From Vibrio sinensis (GTDB lineage Bacteria; Pseudomonadota; Gammaproteobacteria; Enterobacterales; Vibrionaceae), in the NCBI RefSeq assembly GCF_003605645.1, contig NZ_QVMU01000024.1, forward strand, positions 1 to 64,000: a stretch of DNA of 64,000 nt. The letters run 5' to 3'. A model generated the notes under the pieces. It was not told the origin of the DNA. It saw nothing but the letters and a program-made list of their open reading frames with translations, and ran no database searches. A program made the translations under genes and the position numbers. Shown here piece after piece: positions 42,601 through 51,184 of the stretch (the first letter of the stretch is position 1; each line of letters begins with the position of its first letter).

Positions 42601-45095
42601 AAGAAGTTCCAGAAGGGCTGCTACAAGATACTCGATACGACACACCAACACTAATTGGTTCATTGGCAGAAAAAGCAACGGTTCCTTTAAGTTGGCGCGT
42701 TAGCATTTTCTCTCGTAGTGGAGCTCGTGTAGCGTTAGCGGATGAGACCTTTAACATCGAGGTTGTTGACCCAGCGGTTCCTCAAGTTGATCTGATGACC
42801 GATTATCACTTCAAGGACAACATCTACATCGTTCCTATGACTGGTGATTATTTCGGTGATGTCCAAGTGAATGCGAAGCCATCAGACTTGAGGGTTTCTA
42901 TATCTAGGAACAATGAAACACTTGAGTCAGAAGTGCATTCATCCGGTATGGGTACAGCGATGAAGGTGAATCGTCGTATTCGAACAGATGACCGCAAACT
43001 GTGGGAAGAAGTAACTTACCAAGTTGACTCTTCATATGAAAAAGTACCTGAAATTAAGAGCACTAAAGAATATCGACTGATTGCAATGCCAAGCAAAGGT
43101 ATTCGTCCAATGCTGTCAATGGATGGTAATACTGTTCTCGATATCCAAACGCTGAACGTAAAAGTCGATATACGCGATTTGTACCGTGGGAACGACGAAT
43201 ATGATGAAGCAACTATGGGGCAGTGGAAGGTTCGTCTGTCTCGTCAGATCTCTCCAGGAGAGATTGAACCAATGTCAGAATGGGTGGATGCAGAAAACGG
43301 TTCAGCTGAAATAGCAGTTGAAATGTCGAAAGTAGACTCTAGCTACATTCGATTTACCGCAGAAGCGAAGCTTGTTAGCCCAGTTGAAGGATATGAACGT
43401 ATCGAGGCATCTCCAAGCCCAATTTTTGCTACGGTTCTTCGTGGTAACAAAATTGATGGTGAGGTTACAACTCGTCGTTTATCAGGTGCAGCTCCTTTCA
43501 ATGCCGCTTTTAAGTTAGGTATTGTCGATCGGCTTGATTATCGTTCAGTTGGAGATGTCTTCTGGGAAGTGAGTAATGACGATGGTCAGACATGGAATGA
43601 ACATGCTACAGAAGAGCGTAGAAAGTACAGTTTCGTAGAGAGTTTCGGTGTTGGTAAATATCTAGTTCGAGCTAAAGTTGTAAACGTAAACTCGGGCTTA
43701 GAAAAGTACACTGAAAATGTAGAAATTGTTTCGTATGAAGCGCTTGAAGTTGATGTTCCTGGTCCTGATACGCTCTTGGTGGGTAGTTCTTCTGAATACT
43801 CAGCGACCATTATGGATGGCGAGAACGCATTTGATGCAAGTAAAGCTGTGATTGAGTGGTCAGAAGATGGTGGTAAGACTTACACTACTGCGGCTCCACG
43901 TATCACGCTAACCAGAGAAGAACCACAACGAGTTAAGCTAATTGCTCGTGTACGTTCGACGATGGCTCCAGAAGATGATGCGTATGCGTATAGCCAGGCC
44001 AAGAAAACCGTAGAGTTTAAAGCTGTTAAAGCTCCGCGTATTCGTATTGATGGACCTCGTTTAGTAGAGAAAGACTTTACTTACAAACTAACCGCAGATA
44101 CTCGACTGCCTTATCGAGATTTGGATGCCGAAGTTAAGGGTTTCTTCACGCTTCCTGATGGAACCATTATTGAAGGCAACACTGCTGAGTACGTTCCAAA
44201 TCAAGCAGACTTGGATCAAGCTCGTGTTGAAATCAAATACACAGCATGGATCGACGGTTACAAGGAGTCTTCTACATCGGAAACGGTATACAAAGCTCGC
44301 GTATGGCAATATGTCTGGCCTGAGTTTGCACTCAGCTACAGAGCAAATGCAGATGTAGCACCAGCTATTGTTAGCGCTTCTGTTCGTCCTGTTGGATTCC
44401 GAGGCAAGCTTGAAGAGCCTACCTACGAATGGATCTTACCGGAAGGTGCAAAGCTTAAAGATCAACGAGACACGTCTCGCTCTTTTGAAATCACAGAGCC
44501 GGGCGAGCACCTTGTGAAGGTCATTGTGCGCGATGCTCGTGGTAACGAAGCAGAAGCTCAGTTAGCGATAACGGTAGGTCAAGCTGAAAACTATAAGGTA
44601 GAACTAGAATACTCAGGTTCAAATAAGCTAGATCGTGAACCTCTGGATGTTTTGGTTCGTCCATATATTGAAGGTGGACACCCAAGAGACCGAATTAATG
44701 TGATGCAGTACACCGTTAATGGGAAGTCTCTTGAAGACACTGGTCGTTATGGAAGAATGACGCTTGACGCGGGAGAACACACAATTAACTTCCGTATTAA
44801 GTCTGAAATGGGCAAAGAAGTGGAGAAAGAGTTGAAGATAAAAGTTATCGAAAACCAAGCTCCGGTTTGTTCTATCGACCACAGAGAAAGTACATTCGCA
44901 TGGCTTGTGTATGCCTCATGTGATGATGTCGATGGTCGTGTGAAAGGATTTGAATGGACGCTTAATGGTGAACCTGTTGCCTCTTCATCACGAAGATTGA
45001 CGATCAGCAAACGCAGCTATGATGCAATGCCAGAAGTTACTTTGACTGGTATAGATGATGCTGGTGGTCGCAGTGATCCTGTGACCCTTCAATAA
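39675..45095 (+). CDS. Giant secreted Ig-like repeat protein
   Basis: An 1806-residue exported protein. The signal peptide is MNKFKLRLPVLLGAMAAIAA plus PLAQA. The N-terminal 300 residues resemble DUF4165 (ELLEYSFNTPDG...YYGAELELAAPGEGEYSF); beta-rich modules follow with TDGNYSLSAEAIDTYGN-type Ig/cadherin-like edges. Two homologous modules each with two cysteines lie near residues 814-910 and 928-1015 (QVIDNFNVQV..C..CFVEWEQIP and VIQNLNVQL..C..CLFEWKEVP). PKD/Ig-like modules complete the C-terminus. There is no sortase signal, transmembrane helix or barrel. It has its own activator box and terminator and sits between pilin and dsbC. It probably acts at the cell surface in mating contact, like the large Ig proteins of some other conjugative plasmids; this is inference. 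Confidence 0.8.
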   Translation: MNKFKLRLPVLLGAMAAIAAPLAQAELLEYSFNTPDGAERTLSPSTVYANPTGNIKFALSAGIDRKVKISIVRPDGSVVNSATSHLLGGADRITVNGKSYYGAELELAAPGEGEYSFKAEILTSVGDSVQTDTYPIIVDITPPVISGEIQWVRSGFSMGSIDVFNHGYAGKELRLEGIDDDSGISSAKFFTIDSSGQKRETNASLDTVQGVASLPVGSAVSSSMAPENQAEYTLGFSISDEAGNQTEISRVSTIDKVVPQVWTEVFDSSEGIWKPYTSGMNVYENPVQIRYKRRKQEHTAFNGTKYGWGDTTYDSEDNEFIYRNVSLNYPQKYSYFHFFTQAGGYSTHRYADFNFNLAGGASLGPKPIKLEYHLSDGGWVSSERPRYSHPYVVDKVRIHSEARPYNQKAWLSGFGACVIPANETFCEAEVNVSRTSGRGYSPIQYYVAKEDGSFSVHGGYLYTFWDMNPPTIDNVSVDKTLGQMTVRVIDNDRVNNWQISHWDTNVFKAYADNGEERIELPRSSYTSPDYKTKIATFDFASLTDGNYSLSAEAIDTYGNSATQSYGEQILVDNTPPTLSVNVTDDVQSLDDVVINLSDNLDSTPKVTSIALVGGPADESVQLSWREESNGRFRLEYPVMFPSLAEGESYTLTVKAVDNQSNEATKAVWFNYKPREITLSGGFNGNMAIPAVPYEFTYADGKNIIETEPLTLSDGSVVTGSYDVMVTLRSDAQIPLVVNGIRVEPGQTADIMKNHSFASTGGRLSIPVRAVDGADAGTASLLVMTTAPNSPVLVANIKTWKASESLTANTWEVRQVIDNFNVQVSADSGVPCRYSTNLQEAQSSDPIKDPVCFVEWEQIPDEAEVVNSNRVAGISGQALQIGEQDVTYGVYLFNGEDKVKIGGGNRKLNVVSALGSVTYLPESDIAQVDRVIQNLNVQLRQTSGPSCILTMDAEKAKQDESGRVSEAAHRSCLFEWKEVPEGLLQDTRYDTPTLIGSLAEKATVPLSWRVSIFSRSGARVALADETFNIEVVDPAVPQVDLMTDYHFKDNIYIVPMTGDYFGDVQVNAKPSDLRVSISRNNETLESEVHSSGMGTAMKVNRRIRTDDRKLWEEVTYQVDSSYEKVPEIKSTKEYRLIAMPSKGIRPMLSMDGNTVLDIQTLNVKVDIRDLYRGNDEYDEATMGQWKVRLSRQISPGEIEPMSEWVDAENGSAEIAVEMSKVDSSYIRFTAEAKLVSPVEGYERIEASPSPIFATVLRGNKIDGEVTTRRLSGAAPFNAAFKLGIVDRLDYRSVGDVFWEVSNDDGQTWNEHATEERRKYSFVESFGVGKYLVRAKVVNVNSGLEKYTENVEIVSYEALEVDVPGPDTLLVGSSSEYSATIMDGENAFDASKAVIEWSEDGGKTYTTAAPRITLTREEPQRVKLIARVRSTMAPEDDAYAYSQAKKTVEFKAVKAPRIRIDGPRLVEKDFTYKLTADTRLPYRDLDAEVKGFFTLPDGTIIEGNTAEYVPNQADLDQARVEIKYTAWIDGYKESSTSETVYKARVWQYVWPEFALSYRANADVAPAIVSASVRPVGFRGKLEEPTYEWILPEGAKLKDQRDTSRSFEITEPGEHLVKVIVRDARGNEAEAQLAITVGQAENYKVELEYSGSNKLDREPLDVLVRPYIEGGHPRDRINVMQYTVNGKSLEDTGRYGRMTLDAGEHTINFRIKSEMGKEVEKELKIKVIENQAPVCSIDHRESTFAWLVYASCDDVDGRVKGFEWTLNGEPVASSSRRLTISKRSYDAMPEVTLTGIDDAGGRSDPVTLQ

Positions 45096-45115
45096 AAGTA
45101 TGACTATCTAAACCA

Positions 45116-45141
45116 AGCCCGGCACTCGCCGGGCTTTTTTG
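45116..45141 (+). terminator. Intrinsic terminator of the Ig-like protein gene
   Basis: AGCCCGGC and GCCGGGCT form an 8-bp stem with a 4-nt loop followed by TTTTT. Confidence 0.92.
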
Positions 45142-45156
45142 TCTCTCCGCTCTAAT

Positions 45157-45171
45157 TGACCAAACAGGGCA
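45157..45171. promoter_or_regulatory. Transfer activator box upstream of dsbC
   Basis: TGACCAAACAGGGCA. TAAACT (45205-45210), a fair -10, lies 33 nt from the box end. Confidence 0.65.
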
Positions 45172-45250
45172 ACTACAGATGCAGGCTTGTATCCATATCC
45201 CGAATAAACTGCCAACTGATGAAAAAGTAACTGACGGTTAAAGGATAGGT

Positions 45251-45955
45251 ATGTTGAAACAAGCAATAGCACCAGTGCTCATGCTGCTTAGTACTGTAGC
45301 AACAGCGAAAGATTTTACTGCTGCTGATGTGCAGAAAGCAGAGGCAAAGATTACTGGAATGGTTGAGTTGCCAATTTATGGCATCAATGCAGTAGAAAGT
45401 GACGGTCAAATCGTGTTTTTGTCAGAGAATGGACGCTTTGTTATTTCAGGACAAATCTACGATCTCTGGCAAAAGAAGCCTCTCAGTACGTTGACAGAAA
45501 TGCGCGATGTCGCTGACCGATTTAGGCTACGTGACATGAATGTCGATATAGATGCGATGAATGTGGCAAAGCTTGGGACTGGCCCAAAAGAAGTAGTGGT
45601 CTTTGTTGACCCTCAGTGTGGTGCCTGCCACCAGCTAATGGAAGAGGCGAAAGCTCTTAAAGATGAATACACGTTTAAGTTTGTCGTGATACCTATTCTT
45701 GGTGATAAGTCAAACCGTTTAGCTCGCGCTCTGTCTTGCATAACTGACCAAGATAAAGCGTTTGAAGCGCTTAGCCAAAGAAAGCTTGGTTCCTACCCAA
45801 CATCATGCAGCAGTAAACGTCATGATCTCACTCTGCTTACCGCACAGTTACTAAATATTCGAGGTGTTCCTTATTTGATTGCACCTGATGGGCGAGTCAA
45901 CGCTGGCCGACCACAGAATATGGACCTGAAAACATGGCTGGAGAGCGATAAATGA
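45251..45955 (+). CDS. dsbC: DsbC-like disulphide isomerase
   Basis: A 234-residue periplasmic thioredoxin-fold protein. It has a signal peptide (MLKQAIAPVLMLLSTVATA), the small DsbC-type N-terminal dimerisation domain and the active site CGAC at residues 123-126 in VDPQCGACHQ, with the cis-proline region RGVPYLIAPDG near the C-terminus. It probably folds cysteine-rich Tra proteins such as TraU and TraN. It overlaps the traC start by 4 nt and opens the dsbC-traC-traU operon. Confidence 0.9.
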   Translation: MLKQAIAPVLMLLSTVATAKDFTAADVQKAEAKITGMVELPIYGINAVESDGQIVFLSENGRFVISGQIYDLWQKKPLSTLTEMRDVADRFRLRDMNVDIDAMNVAKLGTGPKEVVVFVDPQCGACHQLMEEAKALKDEYTFKFVVIPILGDKSNRLARALSCITDQDKAFEALSQRKLGSYPTSCSSKRHDLTLLTAQLLNIRGVPYLIAPDGRVNAGRPQNMDLKTWLESDK

Positions 45956-48402
45956 ACATTATTACGATAAGAAAAAAGCTCCAAGAAAAGCTTATCCCAG
46001 AGCATTTAAGAGCTGCTGGGATTGTCCCCGTGCTTGCGTACTCAGAAGATGATTACACCTTCTTGATGGATGATAAAAGCATTGGCTTTGGTTTCTACTG
46101 CCATCCTCTATGCGGGGCTGACGAAAAGATTCAAGAGCGTGTTAATGGTTTTATGAACCAGGAGTACCCGGCCAAAACCACCATGCAGTTTATCTTGTTT
46201 CGATCTCCTGACTTAAACCATGAAATGTATCGAATGATGGGGTTACGTGATGGTTACAGAGATGATCTGTTGACCTCTTCAATCGAGCAGCGAATGGAGT
46301 TTCTTCAAAAACATACGACCGAGAGAATGGTTGCCAAATGTAAGAAAGGAACATTTGATCTTGGTCTAATCCACGACCTAAAACTGTTCGTCACCGTAAA
46401 AGTGCCCATCAAACATGCCAATGAACCGTCTCAGGAAGAACTAGACTCTCTGGCAAACCTACGGACTAAAGTTGAGTCTTCACTAAGAACGATTGGTGTT
46501 CACCCTGTCCCCTTAACTGCTGTCGGTTACATCAGAACAATGAATACCATGCTCAATTGGGGGCCTGAGGCATCATGGCGAACAGATGGTTGCGATTGGG
46601 AAACAGACAAGCCCATTTGTGAGCAAATTTTTGATTACGGCACAGATTTGGAAGTTGATAAGAGCGGTCTACGTTTAGGCGATTATCACGTTAAGGTTAT
46701 GTCTGCGAAGAAAATGCCCGACTCTTTCTATTTCGGTGATGCAATCACCTTTGTTGGGGATCTCAGTGGGGGCAACTCAGCTATTCGTGAAAACTACATG
46801 GTCGTGACAAACCTGTTTTTCCCAGAGGTTGAAAACACCAAGAATGCACTTGAAAGAAAACGTCAGTTTACAGTAAACCAAGCATACGGGCCTATGCTGA
46901 AATTTGTTCCAGTACTTGCTGACAAAAAGCATGACTTTGATGTTTTGTATGAGTCATTAAAAGAAGGCTCAAAACCTGTCCGTGTAAGTTACTCATTGGT
47001 GCTTTTTGCTCCTACAGCTGAACGCGCTCAAGCAGCAGCAACAGCGGCGCGTAACATCTGGCGCGAGAACCGCTTCGAGATGATGGAAGACAAATTTATC
47101 TCGTTACCAATGTTTATCAATTGCTTGCCATTCTGTACCGACCGAAAAGCCGTAAAAGATCTGTTTCGTTATAAAACCATGACCACTGAACAGGCATCAG
47201 TTCTATTACCGGTATTTGGCGAGTGGAAAGGGACTGGCACTTTCCACTCTGCATTGATTTCTCGTAACGGACAGCTAATGAGCTTGTCTTTGCATGATAG
47301 CGACACGAACAAAAACTTAGTGGTCGCAGCGGAATCTGGATCGGGTAAAAGTTTCCTTACCAACGAATTGATATTCAGTTACTTGTCTGAGGGGGCTCAA
47401 GTTTGGGTTATAGACGCAGGTAAGTCATACAAAGACCTGTGTGAACTGCTGAAAGGGGACTTTGTGCATTTCGCCGAAGGCTCCAACATTTGTTTGAACC
47501 CATTTGAACTGATCACGAACTGGAAAGAAGAAGAGGATGGTGTTGTCTCTATCGTCAAAGCTATGGCATCCGAGAAAGGCTTGTTGGATGAATACCAACT
47601 CGCAGGTTTAAAGCAAATTATGAACGAGCTCTGGGAAGTTATTGGCCGTGATATGACTGTAGACCACATCGCTGATAAGTGTTGTGAGTCTGATGAGCAA
47701 CGAATTAAAGACATCGGTCAACAGCTATATGCATTCACATCAAAGGGTAGTTACGGTAGCTACTTCTCTGGTTCGAATAACGTTAACTTCCAAAACCGTT
47801 TTACAGTCCTGGAGCTTGATGAGCTACAAGGCCGCAAGCATTTACGTCAGGTTGTTTTGCTGCAAATGATTTACCAGATTCAGCAGGAAATGTTCCTCGG
47901 TGAACGTAACCGTAAAAAAGTCGTCATCATTGATGAAGCATGGGATCTGCTTAAAGAGGGTGAAGTTAGTACATTTATGGAACACCAATACCGTAAGGCA
48001 AGGAAGTACGGTGGAAGTATTGGTATTTGTACTCAGTCGATCAACGACCTGTATGAAAACCCTGTGGGTCGCGCTATTGCTGAGAACTCAGCTTCCATGT
48101 ACCTACTTGGTCAGACAGAAGAGTCAGTAGAATCCGTAAAACGAAGTGGCCGTCTGTCTCTTTCCGAAGGTGGTTTCCATACCCTAAAAACTGTTCACAC
48201 CATTCTAGGTGCTTATTCAGAAATCTTCATTAAATCAAAAGCTGGCATTGGTGTTGGCCGTTTGGTTGTAGGTGATTTCCAAAAACTACTTTATTCAACA
48301 GACCCGGATGACATCCGAGATATCAATAAGTATGTAGATCAGGGCTTAAATATCACTGACGCAATACGTCAAGTAATGCATCAACGTGGCATGGCCGCAT
48401 AA
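45952..48402 (+). CDS. traC: Type IV secretion ATPase TraC
   Basis: An 816-residue VirB4-family ATPase powering pilus assembly and transfer. Walker A ESGSGKS lies near residue 463 and Walker B VVIIDEAWDLL near 657; the tail has the usual RKYGGSIGICTQSINDL. It is membrane-associated on the cytoplasmic side. It couples to dsbC upstream and to the small trbI-like gene downstream. Confidence 0.95.
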   Translation: MNIITIRKKLQEKLIPEHLRAAGIVPVLAYSEDDYTFLMDDKSIGFGFYCHPLCGADEKIQERVNGFMNQEYPAKTTMQFILFRSPDLNHEMYRMMGLRDGYRDDLLTSSIEQRMEFLQKHTTERMVAKCKKGTFDLGLIHDLKLFVTVKVPIKHANEPSQEELDSLANLRTKVESSLRTIGVHPVPLTAVGYIRTMNTMLNWGPEASWRTDGCDWETDKPICEQIFDYGTDLEVDKSGLRLGDYHVKVMSAKKMPDSFYFGDAITFVGDLSGGNSAIRENYMVVTNLFFPEVENTKNALERKRQFTVNQAYGPMLKFVPVLADKKHDFDVLYESLKEGSKPVRVSYSLVLFAPTAERAQAAATAARNIWRENRFEMMEDKFISLPMFINCLPFCTDRKAVKDLFRYKTMTTEQASVLLPVFGEWKGTGTFHSALISRNGQLMSLSLHDSDTNKNLVVAAESGSGKSFLTNELIFSYLSEGAQVWVIDAGKSYKDLCELLKGDFVHFAEGSNICLNPFELITNWKEEEDGVVSIVKAMASEKGLLDEYQLAGLKQIMNELWEVIGRDMTVDHIADKCCESDEQRIKDIGQQLYAFTSKGSYGSYFSGSNNVNFQNRFTVLELDELQGRKHLRQVVLLQMIYQIQQEMFLGERNRKKVVIIDEAWDLLKEGEVSTFMEHQYRKARKYGGSIGICTQSINDLYENPVGRAIAENSASMYLLGQTEESVESVKRSGRLSLSEGGFHTLKTVHTILGAYSEIFIKSKAGIGVGRLVVGDFQKLLYSTDPDDIRDINKYVDQGLNITDAIRQVMHQRGMAA

Positions 48403-48416
48403 CTAAAAAGGAAAGG

Positions 48417-48740
48417 ATGATGAACTTTAAATCAATTTTAATTGCGGCGTTGTTAGGTGCAGCTGGTGGATTTGGTGGTTCTTATTACTTCATGGTCAAA
48501 GAAACCGCAGCACTTCATGACCGATTAGCGTTAACGCCTCCAGTAGTTGTTGTGGATTTCACGAAAATTGCGAGCTCATACCCATCCGGAGCTGATGAGG
48601 CTGAGATCGAACAATTGATGCTTAAAACAAACAACGCAATCTTCAAACTCAAAGAAGCGGGGTACTTGATTATTGATGGTGCCGCTACTTTAGGTGCCCC
48701 TGAGGATATTTATTTACCTTCGGAGGTAATACTGGAATGA
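48417..48740 (+). CDS. TrbI-like small inner-membrane protein
   Basis: A 107-residue protein with one N-terminal transmembrane helix (ILIAALLGAAGGFGGSYYFM) and a periplasmic part with VVVVDFTKI. Position (traC - this - trhF/traW), size and the hydrophobic VxVDF segment correspond to F TrbI, which influences pilus retraction. Two in-frame ATGs, at 48417 and 48420, share the AAGGAAAGG site. The end overlaps trhF by 4 nt. Confidence 0.7.
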   Translation: MMNFKSILIAALLGAAGGFGGSYYFMVKETAALHDRLALTPPVVVVDFTKIASSYPSGADEAEIEQLMLKTNNAIFKLKEAGYLIIDGAATLGAPEDIYLPSEVILE

Positions 48741-49252
48741 AGCTCATTGTTAGAAAAGAATCTTGGAAGCTATTTGCTTTAAAGGCTGCAATTGTACTTG
48801 CTCTTCTTTGGGTTGCTGGGACGTCCTTTGCGGGACGTTACCGAATCGGTTATGACCCTCAATTAGAGCGATGTTTACCTAATCATTCTGTCTACCTTAT
48901 CGACCTAAAAGATAAAGAACTCCATAGAGATGCTATTTACGCCTTTTCAGCAAAGGGTATGGAGCCACTTTATGATGATGGAACAAGGATGTTAAAAGTC
49001 CTTTCCGGGATGCCAGGCGATACTGTTGAAGTCAATAAAAACTGGGAAGTTGTAGTGAACGGAGAGGTTAAACAAGTAGGGTTACAACTGGCTAATAAGT
49101 TGAATGTTCCTGCTAGTCATTTCTTTGGGAAAGGTGTTCTTCCAGAGAAACATTATTGGTTTCTCGGGGAAAGTATATCGAGTTTTGATTCACGCTATTG
49201 GGGAGCTGTAAAAGATGAGCAAATCATTGGCCGCGCATATCCGCTTTTCTAA
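48737..49252 (+). CDS. trhF: TraF/TrhF-type S26 signal peptidase
   Basis: A 171-residue signal peptidase-like protein of conjugation systems. It has an N-terminal membrane helix, the nucleophile region LPNHSVYLI (Ser) and general-base region MLKVLSGMPGD (Lys), and the box GESISSFDSRYWG seen in S26 enzymes. It may mature or cyclise pilin, or another Tra substrate. Its 3' end overlaps the traW frame by 38 nt. Confidence 0.88.
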   Translation: MKLIVRKESWKLFALKAAIVLALLWVAGTSFAGRYRIGYDPQLERCLPNHSVYLIDLKDKELHRDAIYAFSAKGMEPLYDDGTRMLKVLSGMPGDTVEVNKNWEVVVNGEVKQVGLQLANKLNVPASHFFGKGVLPEKHYWFLGESISSFDSRYWGAVKDEQIIGRAYPLF

Positions 49253-50483
49253 ATTGTCTGTATTAGTTGCGGCCCTCATTTCAAGTTCTGTTTTTGCTAG
49301 TAACAGTCCTCTAACTAGCGAGGATATGGCTATCATCGAGCAAGGAAGAGAGTTGGCAGAGAAGGCTCGCCAAATGGAAGAGCTTCCTGATTGGGCGAAG
49401 AATAAAAATCTAGATCAATCTCAGGTAGAAGCACGTCAGTTTTTTCAGCAATTACAAGAATCTGACCCCACGCTGAAAGCAATGGCAGAAAGACAGGCCG
49501 AAAAAAGTGTCTACACAGGGCACTCCACTCTTATTTTTGCATCTTACTCATTGGGAAAAGAAGGGCTGAAAGACGTCCTTGATACGGCATCAGGTGAAGA
49601 TGATGTGGTAGTGGTTTTCCGTGGAATTCCGGATGGTATGAGCATTGGTGATGGCATCAAAGCTGTTCAAAAATTAGCAGAGCAAATGGACCCAGTGCCT
49701 AATGTCGTTATCAACTCTGTTTTGTTCCAAAAACATAATGTCACGTCAGTACCAACAATAGTCGTGCTTGAAGAAGAAACTAAGCCTGGACACGATCCCA
49801 AAGAACTCGCAAAAGTTACAGGTTTATCGACGCTGGAGTGGATAAGAAAAGAGGTGGATGCTGGTGAGTCTGGCGACTTCGGAGTTCGAGGTCCAGCAGT
49901 TGAAATTGCGGAGCAAGACTTTATCGAGAGAGCTAAAGCTCAACTAGCGGGTATTGACTGGGAAGAAAAGAAAGATCAGGCAGTAAAGCGGTTTTGGCAT
50001 AACCAGCAGTTCAACGAAAGACCACGGGCACCACGATATAGAGAGCGATTGCTTGACCCAAGCATATACCTATCGAAGGACATAAGTACCGCTGAGGGAG
50101 TTGTGTTTGCTCGTAAAGGTGAGGTTATAAATCCACTTTGCGCTCACGGCGAAGAGTGTAAGCCGGGAACTCGTCAGTTTACTCAGGCCGTTATCATTTT
50201 CGACCCTTTAGATAAAAAGCAAATGGAACTGTTGACTGAACTTGTCCCTAAAGTGCAGCAAGAACGTGGGGTTCAAAGAGTCACATATATTGCTACTCAG
50301 TTTGAGCGCGATAGTGGTTGGGATTCATATAAACATGTTACGGACACAGTTGACGCTCCTGTTTATCTGCTTACGCCGGATGTAGTTAATCGCTTCCAAG
50401 TCGAGTACACGCCAACAGTAATTACAGCTCAAGGGAATAACTTTTTGGTAAGGGAATTTGATGTTAAGGAGGCTGTGGAATGA
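49215..50483 (+). CDS. traW: TrbC-TraW fusion protein
   Basis: A 422-residue periplasmic pilus assembly protein. A signal sequence (LSVLVAALISSSVFA) is followed by a TrbC-like domain (about residues 95-220, with LIFASYSLGKEGLKDVLD and VTSVPTIVVLEE) and a TraW-like domain (about 275-420, with DPSIYLSKDI and GEVINPL). F encodes these as separate genes; SXT and IncC elements carry the fused form too. The EAL gene starts within its last codons. Confidence 0.9.
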   Translation: MSKSLAAHIRFSKLSVLVAALISSSVFASNSPLTSEDMAIIEQGRELAEKARQMEELPDWAKNKNLDQSQVEARQFFQQLQESDPTLKAMAERQAEKSVYTGHSTLIFASYSLGKEGLKDVLDTASGEDDVVVVFRGIPDGMSIGDGIKAVQKLAEQMDPVPNVVINSVLFQKHNVTSVPTIVVLEEETKPGHDPKELAKVTGLSTLEWIRKEVDAGESGDFGVRGPAVEIAEQDFIERAKAQLAGIDWEEKKDQAVKRFWHNQQFNERPRAPRYRERLLDPSIYLSKDISTAEGVVFARKGEVINPLCAHGEECKPGTRQFTQAVIIFDPLDKKQMELLTELVPKVQQERGVQRVTYIATQFERDSGWDSYKHVTDTVDAPVYLLTPDVVNRFQVEYTPTVITAQGNNFLVREFDVKEAVE

Positions 50484-51184
50484 ACCTGATCCCTGCATTT
50501 CAGACGATTACCTCAAATGGTAGCAATACTGTTGGAGCAGAAGTACTTTCTAGATGGCACCATCAAGGTCAAGTCTATGGTCCAGCAGACCACAAAACAC
50601 CGATTAATTGGGGTATGGTGGATTTAGAGATAATGAAATCTCTGATTCCCCTTGTCCCTGTTATCGAAAGGCTTTACCCCAGTATTTTTATTAACGTATC
50701 GCCACAGACATTGAGCTTTTCAGACATGCGAATGAAGTGGTTCAAATTGTTGAAAGAGCTTACAGATAAAGCCCCATTCCAAGTAGTTATAGAAATCACG
50801 GAAAAGGTAACACCAGAACAGTTGGATAACGCATGGTCCTTACTTAGTCAGTTCAATGTTGCTTTAGCTATGGATGACTTTGGAGAAGATCACTCATCAG
50901 TTAGTCGCCTAACATCTTACTCTTGGCAATTTTGCAAAGTTGAAATAGGACAATTGAAGGGTTTGGCAGGTAACGCGGCGGTTCAGTATTGTCGTCTTAA
51001 CAACATAACACCGATTGCAGAACGAGTTGAAAGTGTAGCTCAATCAGAAGTGGCAAAACTTCTTGGATTAGAGTGGCAGCAAGGTTTTTTGCATGGCAAA
51101 CCCGTCACGTTCGACCTTGAAGTGAACTCATTAATAAAACAAGCACAAGTATCTGAGCCAGTTAGAGTTGGAGTTATGTCGTGA
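50480..51184 (+). CDS. EAL-domain cyclic-di-GMP phosphodiesterase inside the tra operon
   Basis: A 234-residue stand-alone EAL domain without sensor or membrane part. The catalytic set is present: Glu21 in EVLSR (the EAL box), Asn72 in NVSP, Glu105 in EITE, Asp132-Asp133 in DDFG, Lys153, Glu181 in AERVE and Gln201 in QQGF. The only deviation noted is KVE for the usual K-x-D. It should hydrolyse cyclic-di-GMP to pGpG, which would favour motility over biofilm. It overlaps traW by 4 nt and traU by 4 nt, so it is translated with the pilus genes. This position is not part of the standard traW-traU order. Activity is predicted, not shown. Confidence 0.85.
   Translation: MNLIPAFQTITSNGSNTVGAEVLSRWHHQGQVYGPADHKTPINWGMVDLEIMKSLIPLVPVIERLYPSIFINVSPQTLSFSDMRMKWFKLLKELTDKAPFQVVIEITEKVTPEQLDNAWSLLSQFNVALAMDDFGEDHSSVSRLTSYSWQFCKVEIGQLKGLAGNAAVQYCRLNNITPIAERVESVAQSEVAKLLGLEWQQGFLHGKPVTFDLEVNSLIKQAQVSEPVRVGVMS

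Noticed and set aside
39675-45095. Sortase-anchored or autotransporter adhesin
   Set aside because: No LPxTG-type signal, C-terminal membrane helix or beta-barrel pattern; only a signal peptide and Ig-like modules are visible.
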